64,000 nucleotides of DNA, taken from NCBI GenBank assembly GCA_009694735.1, contig SHUG01000001.1, positions 45,449-109,448 of the forward strand, in the 5' to 3' direction. The translations under genes and the position numbers were made by a program. This stretch comes from Acidobacteriota bacterium. Its GTDB lineage: Bacteria; Acidobacteriota; Vicinamibacteria; Vicinamibacterales; UBA2999. The notes below the pieces were generated by a model that saw only the letters and a list, made by a program, of their open reading frames with translations, ran no database searches and was not told the origin of the DNA. Below are positions 35,265 through 45,300 of the stretch, one piece after another (within the stretch, counting starts at the first letter, position 1; each line of letters opens with the position of its first letter).

Positions 35265-36793
35265 CCCTTTCGACTCGCGTCGCCGCAGCGTTACTGCGCC
35301 AACGCTCGCTCAAGGCGGGCGATTCGACTCGCGTCGTCGTGACGCCACTGCGTCGACTCTCACTGAGAGCGAGCGGAGCAGCGGTCGTGATCGTAATCAT
35401 GGCCGCCGCCGGGTGCGGCAAGAAGGGCCCGCCGCTGGCGCCATTCGCGCGGGTGCCGGCGCCGGTCGCGTCGGTGGCCGGCGTGCGAATCGGTAGCGAG
35501 GTGTATCTGTCGTTTCCGGTGCCGCAGACCAATGCCGACGGGGAAAAGCCGGTCGAGATTGCCTCGCTGGAGGTCTACGCGGTCACGGCGGTCAAGGCCC
35601 CTGATCCCAGCGACAAGAGGCACCTTGCGCTCGCGACCCTGGTCGCGAGCGTGCCGGTCAGGCCAATCCTGCCTGAGTTGCCTCCCGTGCCGGAGGGCTC
35701 GCCGCTGGTGGCCATCGCTCTGCCGCCAGGAGTAGACCGCGCGGCCACCGCCGTCGTCAGGGAAGAAATTAACACGGCAGCACTGGCGCCCATCGAGTTG
35801 CCATTGACGAAGGCCGAGCAAGCGTTGCGGAAAGCGCTGGCAGAAACGCCGCAAGCGGAGACCGAGATGGTCGCCGGGCCCCTGGTGGCGCCGCCGCCGA
35901 CCGAGCTGCCGCATCGCTATTACTTTGTGGTGGGGATCAGTCCCAGGGGCCGCAAGTCGGCCGCGTCGACGCCGATCGCGGTGCCGCTTGATACCGGCAG
36001 CTCCGCTCCCGGCGCGCCCGTGGTGACCTACACGGAATCGGCGATGACGATCGTGTGGGTACCGCCACCGGACGCGCGCCAGTCAACGATGCCGCTGCCA
36101 GGCGCTGTGGTGCCCGCCAGTGTTTCGCCCGCCAATGTTTCGCCCGGAAACACGAGTCCGGCGGCCGTTCCGGCCGGTGGCCCGGTCACTGCCGTGGCGG
36201 TGAACCTGACGCCAGCGGCACCCGTTCGGCCCGTGTTGCCAGCCAAGTCCTTGAGTTTCGATACTGAAGCCACGACCTATCAACTCTACGAGGTGCCGAC
36301 AGTCACTGAGGAGCCCGATCCGTTTGGGCTGACGCTGCCGAAGCCGCTCACGCCGGCCGCACTGGCGGTGACCGAACATGTCCTTCCGGCCATGACTTTT
36401 GGGGTGGAGCGGTGTTTCTTTGTTCGCGGAGTGGACAAGGTGTTTGGCGTCGTCGTGCAGAGTGCGGCGTCACCGACGACCTGCGTGACCCCGACTGATA
36501 CGTTCCCGCCCGCCGCGCCGCTTTCGCTGGCGGCGATCGTCGGCGACGGCATCATCAGCCTGATCTGGGAACCCAATAGCGAGAGCGACCTTGCCGGGTA
36601 CCTGGTCTTGCGCGGCGACGCGCCTGGTGACACACTCCGGGCGGTCACGCCGGAGCCGGTGATCGCCACCACCTGGCGCGACACGACCGTGCGCCCGGGC
36701 TCACGCTATGTGTACGTGGTGGTGGCGGTCGATCGCGCCACTCCGCGGAATGTCAGCGCGCAGTCAAACCGGGTCGAAGAGACCGCGCGATAA
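35261..36793 (+). CDS. FN3-domain lipoprotein with [10 protein letters not shown] lipobox segment
   Basis: 510 residues from the GTG that overlaps the hslU stop; a later GTG (35339) would give a more ordinary signal peptide. The lipobox region is [20 protein letters not shown], and CGKKGPP is also the signature of the small LptM/LPAM-type lipoproteins. The body has proline-rich linkers, and the last ~90 residues ([31 protein letters not shown] and [17 protein letters not shown]) are a fibronectin type III domain. The 5' end carries two copies of TTCGACTCGCGTCG about 53 bp apart. Likely outer-membrane or periplasmic; no defined function. Confidence 0.7.
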   Translation: MTLSTRVAAALLRQRSLKAGDSTRVVVTPLRRLSLRASGAAVVIVIMAAAGCGKKGPPLAPFARVPAPVASVAGVRIGSEVYLSFPVPQTNADGEKPVEIASLEVYAVTAVKAPDPSDKRHLALATLVASVPVRPILPELPPVPEGSPLVAIALPPGVDRAATAVVREEINTAALAPIELPLTKAEQALRKALAETPQAETEMVAGPLVAPPPTELPHRYYFVVGISPRGRKSAASTPIAVPLDTGSSAPGAPVVTYTESAMTIVWVPPPDARQSTMPLPGAVVPASVSPANVSPGNTSPAAVPAGGPVTAVAVNLTPAAPVRPVLPAKSLSFDTEATTYQLYEVPTVTEEPDPFGLTLPKPLTPAALAVTEHVLPAMTFGVERCFFVRGVDKVFGVVVQSAASPTTCVTPTDTFPPAAPLSLAAIVGDGIISLIWEPNSESDLAGYLVLRGDAPGDTLRAVTPEPVIATTWRDTTVRPGSRYVYVVVAVDRATPRNVSAQSNRVEETAR

Positions 36794-36800
36794 ACAAGAA

Positions 36801-36850
36801 GGCTTGAGACTTGAGGCTTGAAAGCCAAGCCCCAGGCCCCAGGTCCCAAG
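36801..36850. repeat. Direct-repeat type dispersed sequence (GGCTTGAG)
   Basis: GGCTTGAGACTTGAGGCTTG, followed by AAGCCAAGCCCCAGGCCCC. It belongs to the CTTGAGG/CCCAAGCC direct-repeat type flanking the composites in tmk and at 17347-17411. Confidence 0.6.
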
Positions 36851-36861
36851 ACGTGAGGAAC

Positions 36862-37617
36862 ATGGATCGCATCTATCGAGTGAAGCAGGGGATGGGCGGG
36901 CGCTACGCGGTTGAGCGGGGCGGCAACCTGTTCTGGTTGCAAGGCGAGGTCTTCGGCACCTATCAACCCGGGGAAGAAATTCCGGCGGGCGCGGCGCTCA
37001 AGTTCCTGGCGCCGGTACAGCCGTCGATCGTGGTTTGCATCGGCTTGAACTACAAGGACCACGCCGCGGAGATGAAGAAGAAGCTCCCCGACGAGCCGCT
37101 GGTGTTCCTGAAGCCAGCGACGACTGTGATCGGGCCGGATGAACCGATTCGGCTCCCGGACTGGGCCGGCCGGATTGAGCATGAAGCCGAAATGGCGGTG
37201 GTGATCGGCAAGCGCGCCTCGCAGGTGAAGGCCGTTGACGCCATGGCTTACATTCTCGGTGTTACCTGCCTGTGCGACGTGACGGCGCGCGAGCTGCAAG
37301 TCACGGACGTGCAGTATTCGCGCGCCAAAGGCTTCGACACCTTTGCTCCCCTCGGCCCCTGCATTGCGGTGGGCCTCGATCCGTCCGCGCTCGAGATCGA
37401 AGGCTGGGTGAACGGCGAGCGGCGTCACCACTCGAACACCCGCGAGTTGATCTTCCCGGTGCCGTACCTGGTTGAACACGTCTCGCGCTTCATGACCCTG
37501 CAGCCGGGCGACGTGATCACGACGGGCACGCCGTCCGGGGTCGGCCCGCTGGTGCCCGGCGACCGCATGATGGTGAAGCTCGAAGGCGTGGGCTCGCTCA
37601 GCAACCCCTGCCGATGA
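36862..37617 (+). CDS. Fumarylacetoacetate hydrolase-family protein
   Basis: 251 residues from the ATG preceded by GTGAGGAAC; a longer reading would start in repeat sequence. Metal-binding and catalytic features: [55 protein letters not shown] (two acidic ligands), and [19 protein letters not shown]. Family members hydrolyse or decarboxylate 2-oxo acids or acylpyruvates, for example in aromatic or amino acid catabolism. It overlaps the carboxylase gene by 4 bp, suggesting a shared catabolic unit. Confidence 0.9.
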   Translation: MDRIYRVKQGMGGRYAVERGGNLFWLQGEVFGTYQPGEEIPAGAALKFLAPVQPSIVVCIGLNYKDHAAEMKKKLPDEPLVFLKPATTVIGPDEPIRLPDWAGRIEHEAEMAVVIGKRASQVKAVDAMAYILGVTCLCDVTARELQVTDVQYSRAKGFDTFAPLGPCIAVGLDPSALEIEGWVNGERRHHSNTRELIFPVPYLVEHVSRFMTLQPGDVITTGTPSGVGPLVPGDRMMVKLEGVGSLSNPCR

Positions 37618-39155
37618 ACCCTGTCGATCGACTGCGAGAACGCGAGCGCCTGGCGGAACTTGGTGGCGGCGAAGCCCGGCTCCAGAAGCAGCACGAGCAG
37701 GGCAAGCTCACCGCGCGCGAACGCATGACCCGGCTGTTCGATCCTGGCACGTTCGAGGAGGTCGACAAGTTGGTCACGCACCGCTGCCAGGACTTCGGCA
37801 TGGAACAGCAGATCGTGCCCGGCGACGGCGTGGTCACCGGCCACGGCCGCATCCATGGCCGCGTGGCCTACGCCTTCGCGCAGGACTTCACGGTGTTCGG
37901 CGGCTCGCTCTCGGAAACCAACGCCGCGAAAATCTGCAAGGTCATGGACATGGCGGTCCGCAACGGCGCGCCGGTCGTTGGCCTGAACGACTCCGGCGGA
38001 GCGCGCATCCAGGAGGGCGTGGTCTCGCTCGGCGGCTACTCGGATATTTTCCTGCGCAACACGCTGGCTTCGGGCGTCGTGCCGCAGATTTCCGCCATCA
38101 TGGGCCCCTGCGCCGGTGGCGCGGTCTATTCGCCGGCCATCACCGACTTCATCGTGATGGTCAAGCACACCAGTTACATGTTCGTGACCGGGCCGGACGT
38201 GATCAAGACCGTCACCCACGAGGACGTCACCAAGGAAGACCTGGGCGGCGCGATGACGCACAACGAGAAGAGCGGCGTCGCGCACTTCGCAGTGGAGGAT
38301 GATGCCGAATGTCTGGCGCTGATCCGCGAGCTGCTGTCATTCATGCCCGGCAACAACCTCGACGATCCGCCACGCCAGCCCACCGACGATCCCGACGACC
38401 GCGAAGACGACGCTCTCGACACGCTCGTACCGGCGGCACCCAACCAGCCGTACGACATGCTGGACCTGATCCACACAATTGCGGATGACGGCTACTTCCT
38501 GGAAGTGCATCAGCACTACGCCCGCAACCTGCTGGTCGGGTTCGCGCGACTGGGCGGACGGCCAGTCGGCATTGTCGCCAACCAGCCCGCGTACCTCGCG
38601 GGGACGCTCGACATCAACGCCTCGGTCAAGGGCGCGCGCTTCGTCCGGTTCTGCGACGCCTTCAACATTCCGCTGATCACCTTCGAGGACGTGCCCGGGT
38701 TCCTGCCCGGCACGGTGCAGGAGTACGGCGGCATCATTCGTCACGGCGCCAAGCTGCTCTACGCCTTTGCCGAAGCCACGGTGCCAAAGATCACGGTGAT
38801 CACGCGCAAGGCCTATGGCGGGGCGTATTGCGTGATGGCCAGCAAGCACCTCCGCACCGACTTCAACTACGCGTGGCCGAGCGCGGAGATTGCCGTGATG
38901 GGCGCCGAAGGCGCGGTCAACATCCTCTACAAGCGCGAGATCGAGAAAGCAGCCGACCCCGCCGCCATGCGGGCGCAGAAGATCGCCGAGTTCCGCGAAC
39001 GATTCGCCAGCCCGTACGTGGCCGCCGAGCGTGGCTATGTCGACGAAGTGATCCTGCCGCGGACGACGCGCGCCAAGCTGGTGCAGGCGCTGGCGACGCT
39101 CGACCACAAGCGTGACAAGAACCCGCCGAAGAAACATGGCAACATTCCGCTCTAG
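37614..39155 (+). CDS. Acyl-CoA carboxylase carboxyltransferase (beta) subunit, propionyl-CoA carboxylase-like
   Basis: 513 residues, crotonase-like carboxyltransferase. N-terminal half: [38 protein letters not shown] and [34 protein letters not shown]-terminal half: [40 protein letters not shown] and [19 protein letters not shown]. It transfers carboxyl from biotin to acyl-CoA. The two partner subunits (biotin carboxylase and carrier) are encoded ~1.2 kb downstream, after a lipoprotein and a HAD gene. Propionyl-CoA is the likely substrate given the closest family pattern; not proven. Confidence 0.93.
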   Translation: MNPVDRLRERERLAELGGGEARLQKQHEQGKLTARERMTRLFDPGTFEEVDKLVTHRCQDFGMEQQIVPGDGVVTGHGRIHGRVAYAFAQDFTVFGGSLSETNAAKICKVMDMAVRNGAPVVGLNDSGGARIQEGVVSLGGYSDIFLRNTLASGVVPQISAIMGPCAGGAVYSPAITDFIVMVKHTSYMFVTGPDVIKTVTHEDVTKEDLGGAMTHNEKSGVAHFAVEDDAECLALIRELLSFMPGNNLDDPPRQPTDDPDDREDDALDTLVPAAPNQPYDMLDLIHTIADDGYFLEVHQHYARNLLVGFARLGGRPVGIVANQPAYLAGTLDINASVKGARFVRFCDAFNIPLITFEDVPGFLPGTVQEYGGIIRHGAKLLYAFAEATVPKITVITRKAYGGAYCVMASKHLRTDFNYAWPSAEIAVMGAEGAVNILYKREIEKAADPAAMRAQKIAEFRERFASPYVAAERGYVDEVILPRTTRAKLVQALATLDHKRDKNPPKKHGNIPL

Positions 39156-39537
39156 CGTTCTGGTTGCGATCATCTTCGCGAATTTGGCCTGCGTGCGCGC
39201 GGCAGATACGCCCGAATCGCCCCCGGCGGGCGCTGGTCCCCAGCCATCGGTCACGACGCAGCCGTCGATTGAGCATGTCTCGCCCCGGCGCGACTCGGTC
39301 GGCCCTCAGCCGAAGGCGTTCGAGTGGACGGCCGTCTCAGGCGCCGAGGGCTATGCCTTGTTGTTGGTCAATGAGATCGACATCGAGCAGTGGGAAGTGA
39401 CGGTTCAGGGCACATCGGTGGGAGTGCCGAAGGAACTCGTCCTCGACTCCGGCACGTACTACTGGGCCGTCGGTGCATTCCGAGAGGGTCGCCAAGTGGC
39501 CTATTCCGGGCGGTCGGCGTTCGTCGTGTTGAAGTAA
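39136..39537 (+). CDS. Small exported protein with FN3-like fold
   Basis: 133 residues from the ATG that overlaps the carboxylase gene by 20 bp. Signal peptide [18 protein letters not shown], probably cleaved by signal peptidase I. The rest, [38 protein letters not shown] and [20 protein letters not shown], has the W...Y...Y/W spacing of a fibronectin III-like sandwich. No function assignable. It is inserted among carboxylase genes. Confidence 0.68.
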   Translation: MATFRSSVLVAIIFANLACVRAADTPESPPAGAGPQPSVTTQPSIEHVSPRRDSVGPQPKAFEWTAVSGAEGYALLLVNEIDIEQWEVTVQGTSVGVPKELVLDSGTYYWAVGAFREGRQVAYSGRSAFVVLK

Positions 39538-39540
39538 CGG

Positions 39541-40203
39541 ATGCGGTTTCGCCCTCGCGCCGTGATCCTCGACATCGACGGCACCATCGTCGACAACATG
39601 GCGCTGCACGCGGAGGCCTTCGCCGTGTTCGCGCAGCGGCACGGCTTGCCGGCGTTAACGCCAGCCGATCGCGCTCGGCTTGATGGCCGGCGCAACAGCG
39701 AGATCTTTCCGATTCTCTTCGCCCGCGACGTGCCGCGTGGCGAGTGGCAGGCGTATGAGGCCGAGAAAGAAGGTCTCTATCGCGAGCTGTCGCGCGGCCG
39801 CTTGCAGCCCATGACGGGACTGTCGCGCCTGCTGGCGCGGCTGGCCGCCGCCGCCATTCCGCTGGCGCTGGCGACGTCAGCGCCAGAGCCAAACGTCGTG
39901 CACACCCTCGCCGAGATCGGCCTCGCCGGCGAGTTCCCGATCATCGTCCGCGGTGACCAGGTGGCGCGCGGCAAGCCGGCTCCGGACGTGTTCGCAGAGG
40001 CCGCCCGCCGGCTCGACGTCGCTCCGGGCGATTGCCTGGTATTCGAAGACGCGCCGATGGGGATCGTGGCGGCGCAGGCGGCCGGCATGCCAGTGGTGGC
40101 GTTGACCACCAGCTTCACGGCCGCGCATTTCGCGACACTGCAGCCGCCCCCCTCGGCGATCTGCGTCGACTTCGACGACTTTCTCGACCGTCACTACTCG
40201 TAG
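39541..40203 (+). CDS. HAD-superfamily phosphatase (beta-phosphoglucomutase-like)
   Basis: 220 residues. Motif I is VILDIDGTIVDNMALH (nucleophile Asp, D+2), the cap domain follows (HAEAFAVFAQRHGLPALT), motif II is LALATSAPE, motif III the lysine in GKPAPDVFAEA, and motif IV DCLVFEDAPMGIVAAQAAGM. This subclass IA enzyme acts on phosphorylated small molecules such as sugars or glycolate phosphate. The start is 3 bp after the preceding gene; the function relative to the carboxylase cluster is unclear. Confidence 0.92.
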   Translation: MRFRPRAVILDIDGTIVDNMALHAEAFAVFAQRHGLPALTPADRARLDGRRNSEIFPILFARDVPRGEWQAYEAEKEGLYRELSRGRLQPMTGLSRLLARLAAAAIPLALATSAPEPNVVHTLAEIGLAGEFPIIVRGDQVARGKPAPDVFAEAARRLDVAPGDCLVFEDAPMGIVAAQAAGMPVVALTTSFTAAHFATLQPPPSAICVDFDDFLDRHYS

Positions 40204-40313
40204 CAGCTGCCGATTTCGCGCGGCGCACCGCCGCCCGCGCGCCCCATTCTTCAGCTGCCGGCAGCCCTGCCAGTACAACCTCTAACTGATAGAATCGGGA
40301 GCGGTTCGGTCTG

Positions 40314-41825
40314 ATGAAGAAAATTCTAATCGCCAATCGGGGTGAGATCGCCGTGCGAGTGATCCGCGCCTGCCGCGACATGGGCATTGACACGGTGGCC
40401 ATTTATTCCGAATGCGATCGCGCGGCCCTGCACGTGCGGCTCGCGGACGAGGCGTGGCCCGTCGGTCCGAGCGCGCCGCGCGAGAGCTACCTCCGCATCG
40501 ACACGATTATCGACGTGGCCAAAAAGTCCGGCGCCGACGGCGTGCATCCCGGGTACGGCTTTCTTGCCGAGAACCACGACTTCGCCGCGGCTTGCCGAGG
40601 GGCGGGATTGGTGTTCATCGGTCCGTCGCCCGAAGCGATTACCCTGATGGGTAGCAAGACCGCCGCCCGTCAGGCGGCGATCAAGGCCGGTGTGCCGGTC
40701 GTGCCGGGAACGGAGGAGCCGCTCAACGAGCAGACCTCCGATGCCGAAGTGTTGGCCGTGGCTGAGCGGATTGGCTACCCGCTCATGCTCAAGGCCGTCG
40801 CCGGTGGCGGCGGCAAGGGCATGCGCATGGTAGCGATGGCGGCCGAACTGCCGGCGGCGTTGCGCGCGGCCCGGTCGGAAGCGCTGTCGGCCTTTGGCGA
40901 CGGCGCCGTGTATCTCGAGCGCCGCATTCTCGCGCCCCGGCACATCGAAGTGCAACTGCTCGGCGATCACTACGGCACCGTGCTCCCGTTTGTCGAGCGC
41001 GAATGTTCCATCCAGCGTCGCCACCAGAAAGTGGTCGAAGAAAGCCCGTCGCTGTCGGTGTCGCCGGAGTTGCGCCGGCGGATGACGTCGGCCGCGGCGG
41101 CCGTGGCCAGGACGGTGGGCTACACCAATGCCGGAACCATTGAGTTCCTGCTTGACGCTGACGGGTCGTTCTACTTCCTCGAGATGAACACCCGGCTCCA
41201 GGTGGAGCATCCGGTTACCGAGATGGTGACGGGCGTGGATCTCGTTCAGTGGCAGATTCGCATCGCCCGTGGCGAGCGGTTGGACCTGATTCCCGAATCG
41301 TTGCTGGTGCCCAGGGCGCACGCGATCGAATGCCGCATCTATGCCGAGGATCCCGACAACGGCTTCCTGCCGTCGCCTGGCCGCATTCAGGGTCTGCGCG
41401 TGCCGCAGGGTCCCGGCGTGCGCGACGACAGCGGCGCGTATGAAGGCGGCGAGGTGCCGATTTTCTACGACCCGATGATCTCCAAGCTGATTACCTGGGG
41501 TGAGACGCGCGACCATGCCATTGCGCGAATGAAGCGGGCGCTGGCGGAATACCAGGTGCGCGGCATTCGGACCACCATCCCGTTCTTCCAGTGGCTCCTG
41601 GAAGACGAGGATTTCAAGGCCGCGCGTTTCGACACCACCTTTATCGATCGCAAGATGGGCACGCCTGGCAGCGGTCCGCTGCAGGCGATCGCTGCCGCGC
41701 ACGAAGAGCTGGCGGTGATTGCCGCAGCCGTGCACATGTTCGCCCGCTCCCCGGCCACCGTTGCTGCCAGCTCGGCGCCGGTGAGCCGGTGGCAGCAGGC
41801 CGGCCGCGAGGAGGCGTTGCGATGA
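40314..41825 (+). CDS. Biotin carboxylase subunit of an acyl-CoA carboxylase
   Basis: 503 residues. ATP-grasp enzyme that carboxylates biotin. N-terminal KKILIANRGEIAVRVIRACR, HPGYGFLAENHDFAAAC, then ATP-binding GGGGKGMRMV, and C-terminal GTIEFLLDADGSFYFLEMNT plus LQVEHPVTEMVTGVDLV. The last ~60 residues go beyond the AccC core. TAGAAT lies 18 nt upstream of the ATG. The carrier gene overlaps by 4 bp. Separate BC and carrier genes in one operon are typical of split acyl-CoA carboxylases and not of the fused alpha-subunit form. Confidence 0.94.
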   Translation: MKKILIANRGEIAVRVIRACRDMGIDTVAIYSECDRAALHVRLADEAWPVGPSAPRESYLRIDTIIDVAKKSGADGVHPGYGFLAENHDFAAACRGAGLVFIGPSPEAITLMGSKTAARQAAIKAGVPVVPGTEEPLNEQTSDAEVLAVAERIGYPLMLKAVAGGGGKGMRMVAMAAELPAALRAARSEALSAFGDGAVYLERRILAPRHIEVQLLGDHYGTVLPFVERECSIQRRHQKVVEESPSLSVSPELRRRMTSAAAAVARTVGYTNAGTIEFLLDADGSFYFLEMNTRLQVEHPVTEMVTGVDLVQWQIRIARGERLDLIPESLLVPRAHAIECRIYAEDPDNGFLPSPGRIQGLRVPQGPGVRDDSGAYEGGEVPIFYDPMISKLITWGETRDHAIARMKRALAEYQVRGIRTTIPFFQWLLEDEDFKAARFDTTFIDRKMGTPGSGPLQAIAAAHEELAVIAAAVHMFARSPATVAASSAPVSRWQQAGREEALR

Positions 41826-42349
41826 GGTTCGAGATCGCCGCCGGCAACAATATTCACACCGTGACCATCGCGCGGAAAGGCGCCGTGCTGCACGTCGCCA
41901 TCGGCGACCGCACCGTGATCGTCGATGCCCGGCGGGTGGGCGAGATGGCGTGGTCGCTGCTGGTGGCGCCCGAGGGCAGCGCCGAGCCGGTGCAGGGCGT
42001 CGACGCCGCGCTGGCCGCCCACCGGACCGCCGGTGACTTCGACGTGCACCTGGCCGGCCGCACCATTCCCGTCCAGGTCCGCCTGGCCGGCGGGTTTGGA
42101 CGTCAGAAGAAGGCGGGCGCCGCGGCGGGCACCGGTCCACAGCGCATCACCGCGCCCATGCCCGGCAAGATCGCGCGGGTACTCGTCACCGCCGGCGACG
42201 AGGTGAAGGCACGGCAGGGGCTGGTGGTGGTCGAGGCCATGAAGATGGAGAACGAGCTGCGCGCCGCCCGCGACGGGCGCGTGCGCGAGGTGTCGGTGGT
42301 TGAAGGCCAGTCGGTCGACGCGGGCGCGATCCTGTTGGTCGTGGAGTAA
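41822..42349 (+). CDS. Biotin carboxyl carrier / biotinyl attachment protein
   Basis: 175 residues. The biotinyl domain is C-terminal: ITAPMPGKIARVLVTAGDEV, LVVVEAMKMENELRAARDG with the biotinylated lysine in EAMKMEN. The N-terminal 90 residues (HTVTIARKGAVLHVAIGD) form an additional beta-rich part, as in carriers that dock to the carboxylase. The start overlaps the biotin carboxylase stop by 4 bp. It must be charged by a biotin ligase encoded elsewhere. Confidence 0.94.
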   Translation: MRFEIAAGNNIHTVTIARKGAVLHVAIGDRTVIVDARRVGEMAWSLLVAPEGSAEPVQGVDAALAAHRTAGDFDVHLAGRTIPVQVRLAGGFGRQKKAGAAAGTGPQRITAPMPGKIARVLVTAGDEVKARQGLVVVEAMKMENELRAARDGRVREVSVVEGQSVDAGAILLVVE

Positions 42350-42357
42350 CGGCCCGC

Positions 42358-45300
42358 ATGACCCAGACGGCGCCGATTACCAGCAGGCTGCGTTCGGCGT
42401 TCACGTTGATGTACCGCCTCGCACGTCGCTTCGCCCTGGTGATTGGCGTCGTCGTGGCGGTCCTCCTGGTTTCCACCCTCACCATCGATCTGGGACCGGC
42501 GGTCAGGACGCGCGCCGAGATGGCGGGCAGCAACTGGCTTGAGCGCAAGCTGACCATTGGCCGGTTGGGTATTCACCTCGGGCGTGGGAAGTTCGTGGTC
42601 GAGGACCTCCGTGTCGACGGGATGCTGCCGGGCGAGCCGCCCTGGCTGGTCGCCAAACACATTGAGGTGTCGTTGACTTGGGGCGCGCTGCTCGGCCGCG
42701 AGGTGTTGCTGGACGATATCGAGATGACCGACTGGCGCATGGTCGTCGAGTCGTTTCCCGATGGCCGGCAGACAATTCCGCGCCTGTCCGGTCCGCCGCG
42801 CCCGCCGCGCGACGGTCCGAGGCTGGTGGTGACCACGCTGCAATATGTCCGCGCGCATCGCGGTGAGCTGGTCGTCAACGACTACGGCTCAGACTGGTTT
42901 GCGGTGCTCCCCAACTTCGACGTCACTGTTGCCAGGGCCGGCGAGTACCGTGGCACGCTCAAGTTCAACGGCGGCACCATCGCCATCCAGAAATATGTGC
43001 CGATGGCGGCCGAGCTGAGCTCCACCTTCAGGCTGACCGACGGCAAGATCGTGTTCGACCGCATGGACCTGATTACCGACGGCGCCGTGTCGCAGCTGTC
43101 GGGGGTCATCAATCCGGCGTTATGGCCCGAGCAGTTGTATCGGGTGAAATCGCGCATGCAGTTTCCACGGCTGCGCGAAATTTTCTTCGCCAACGACCAG
43201 TTCAGCCTGTCAGGCGAGGGACTGTTCGCCGGCACGTTTCACATGTTCAAAGGCGGCCGCGAGCTGAAGGGCGACTTCTCCAGCGCGGCGGCCGGCGTCA
43301 ATGATTTCCGTTTTCCCAACCTGTCCGGATCGGTGGTGTGGGTGCGGGATCGGATGGAAGTGACGCGCGCGACGGCGGGGTTCCACGGCGGCACGGCCCG
43401 CTTCCACTACGTCATGTCGCCGCTCGGCAACGGCGCGATACCGGCGCGGGCGCACTTCGACGCCGAGTACAGCGAGGTCGATCTCAGCGCGTTGTCGGAC
43501 TTCTTTGAGATGCGCGGCCTCCGGGTGGCTGGGCGGGCCTCGGGCCGCAACGAAATGGGCTGGCCGCTCGGCCGGTTCGCCGACCGCGCCGGGGCAGGCA
43601 CCGTGACGTTTGCCGCGCCCGCGTCGGCGACTTTACAGGGCCCGCAACTGGCGGCGACCGCCGCCGCGGTCGCCCGCGATCGCTACCTGGTGCAGGGGCC
43701 GTTCAGCAATCACACGCCAATGACACCGCTGGCCGTGGCCGGCAATCTCACCTATGCGTTCGATCCCGAAGCCATTCGCTTCGAGCCCAGCCAGGTGTTT
43801 ACCGAGGACACCTACGTCGCGTTTGAAGGCGCCACCGCCTACGGCGAGCGGTCGAAGATCCCGTTCCGTGTCACCAGCCGCAACTGGCAGGAAAGCGATC
43901 GGATGCTGGCGGGCATCATGACGGCCTTTGGCGCGGGCACCAAGGCGATCGCGATCGACGGCGTCGGCCGGTTCGAGGGCGTGTTGCTGGGCGCGTTCCG
44001 GCGGCCGCGCATTGAAGGCCGGCTGGTCGGATCGGAGATCTACGCCTACGACGTCAACTGGGGCGACGTTGACGGCGACTTCGTGGTCGAGAATTCGTAC
44101 GCCAACGTCAGCCGATCCGTCATTCGCTCAGGGCTCTCGCGGCTGGACGTGACCGGCCAGTTTTCGCTGGGCTACCCGCGGGCCGACGGCGGTGAAGAAC
44201 TCGATGCCCGCATTCGCGTCACCGAACGCGCCATGGTCGATTTCCGCGAAGCCTTCGACTTGCAGGACTACCGGGTCGACGGCAGCCTGTCTGGCGACTT
44301 CCACGTCTACGGCCGATACGAAGGACCGCTCGGGTTCGGCCGCATGACCATTGCCCGCGGCATCGCCTACGACGAGCCGTTTGCCGAGGCCGAGACCGCA
44401 CTGCGCTTCGAGGGCACCGGCGTGCGGCTCGACGCCATCCAGATGTCCAAGGGCGGCGGCCAGGTCACCGGTGCGGCGTATGTCGGCTGGAATGGCACCT
44501 ACTCGTTCAATGCCGACGGCCGGAACGTTGCCGTCGAGACCCTGGCGTTGACCGCCTACCCCGGCTACCCCACGGTCTTTGGGTCGCTCGACTTCAGCGC
44601 GACCGGCGCCGGTACCTTCGAGTTACCGCGCTACGACGTGCGGTTCAGCGCCAGCGACCTGTTCTTCGGCGACGAAGGGGTCGGCGAGATGTCGGGCCGG
44701 CTGTCGATGCGCGGCTTGTTGCTGACCTACGAGATGGAAGTGGCGTCGACGCGACTGGCGGTGTCGGGCACCGGCCGCGTCGAGTTGAACGACGAGATGG
44801 ATGCCGAGATGTCGTTCCGCGTGAGCGACACGTCGATCGATCCGTTCCTCCGCGCGTTTCAGCCGTCGTTCTCGCCGTTCACCGCCGCCATCGCCAGCGG
44901 CACGATTCGCGTGGCCGGCGAACTGTACAACCCGGACGCGTTGCGCATCGATGCCGCGATCGAGTTGGTGGACTTGCGGCTGGTCGACTACCGCCTTCGC
45001 AACGCCGCGCCGATCCGCTTGAGCGTCGAGGGCCAGAACCTGGAGGTGGAGTCGCTGCGCATGGTGGGTGACGGCACCTCGCTCGACCTGTCGGGCAGCA
45101 TCGATCTTCGCGACCAGTCGCTCGCGCTGCAAGCCAACGGCGCGGCGAATCTCGCCGTGCTGCAGGGCTTTCTCGCCGATGTCCGCAGCTCGGGGCGCGC
45201 GGAGGTGACCGCTCGCATCACCGGCACGGCGCGCGAGCCGGTGGTCGTCGGCAACGCGCTGGTGACCGCTGGCCGCATTCGCCAGTTGTCGTTCCCACAT

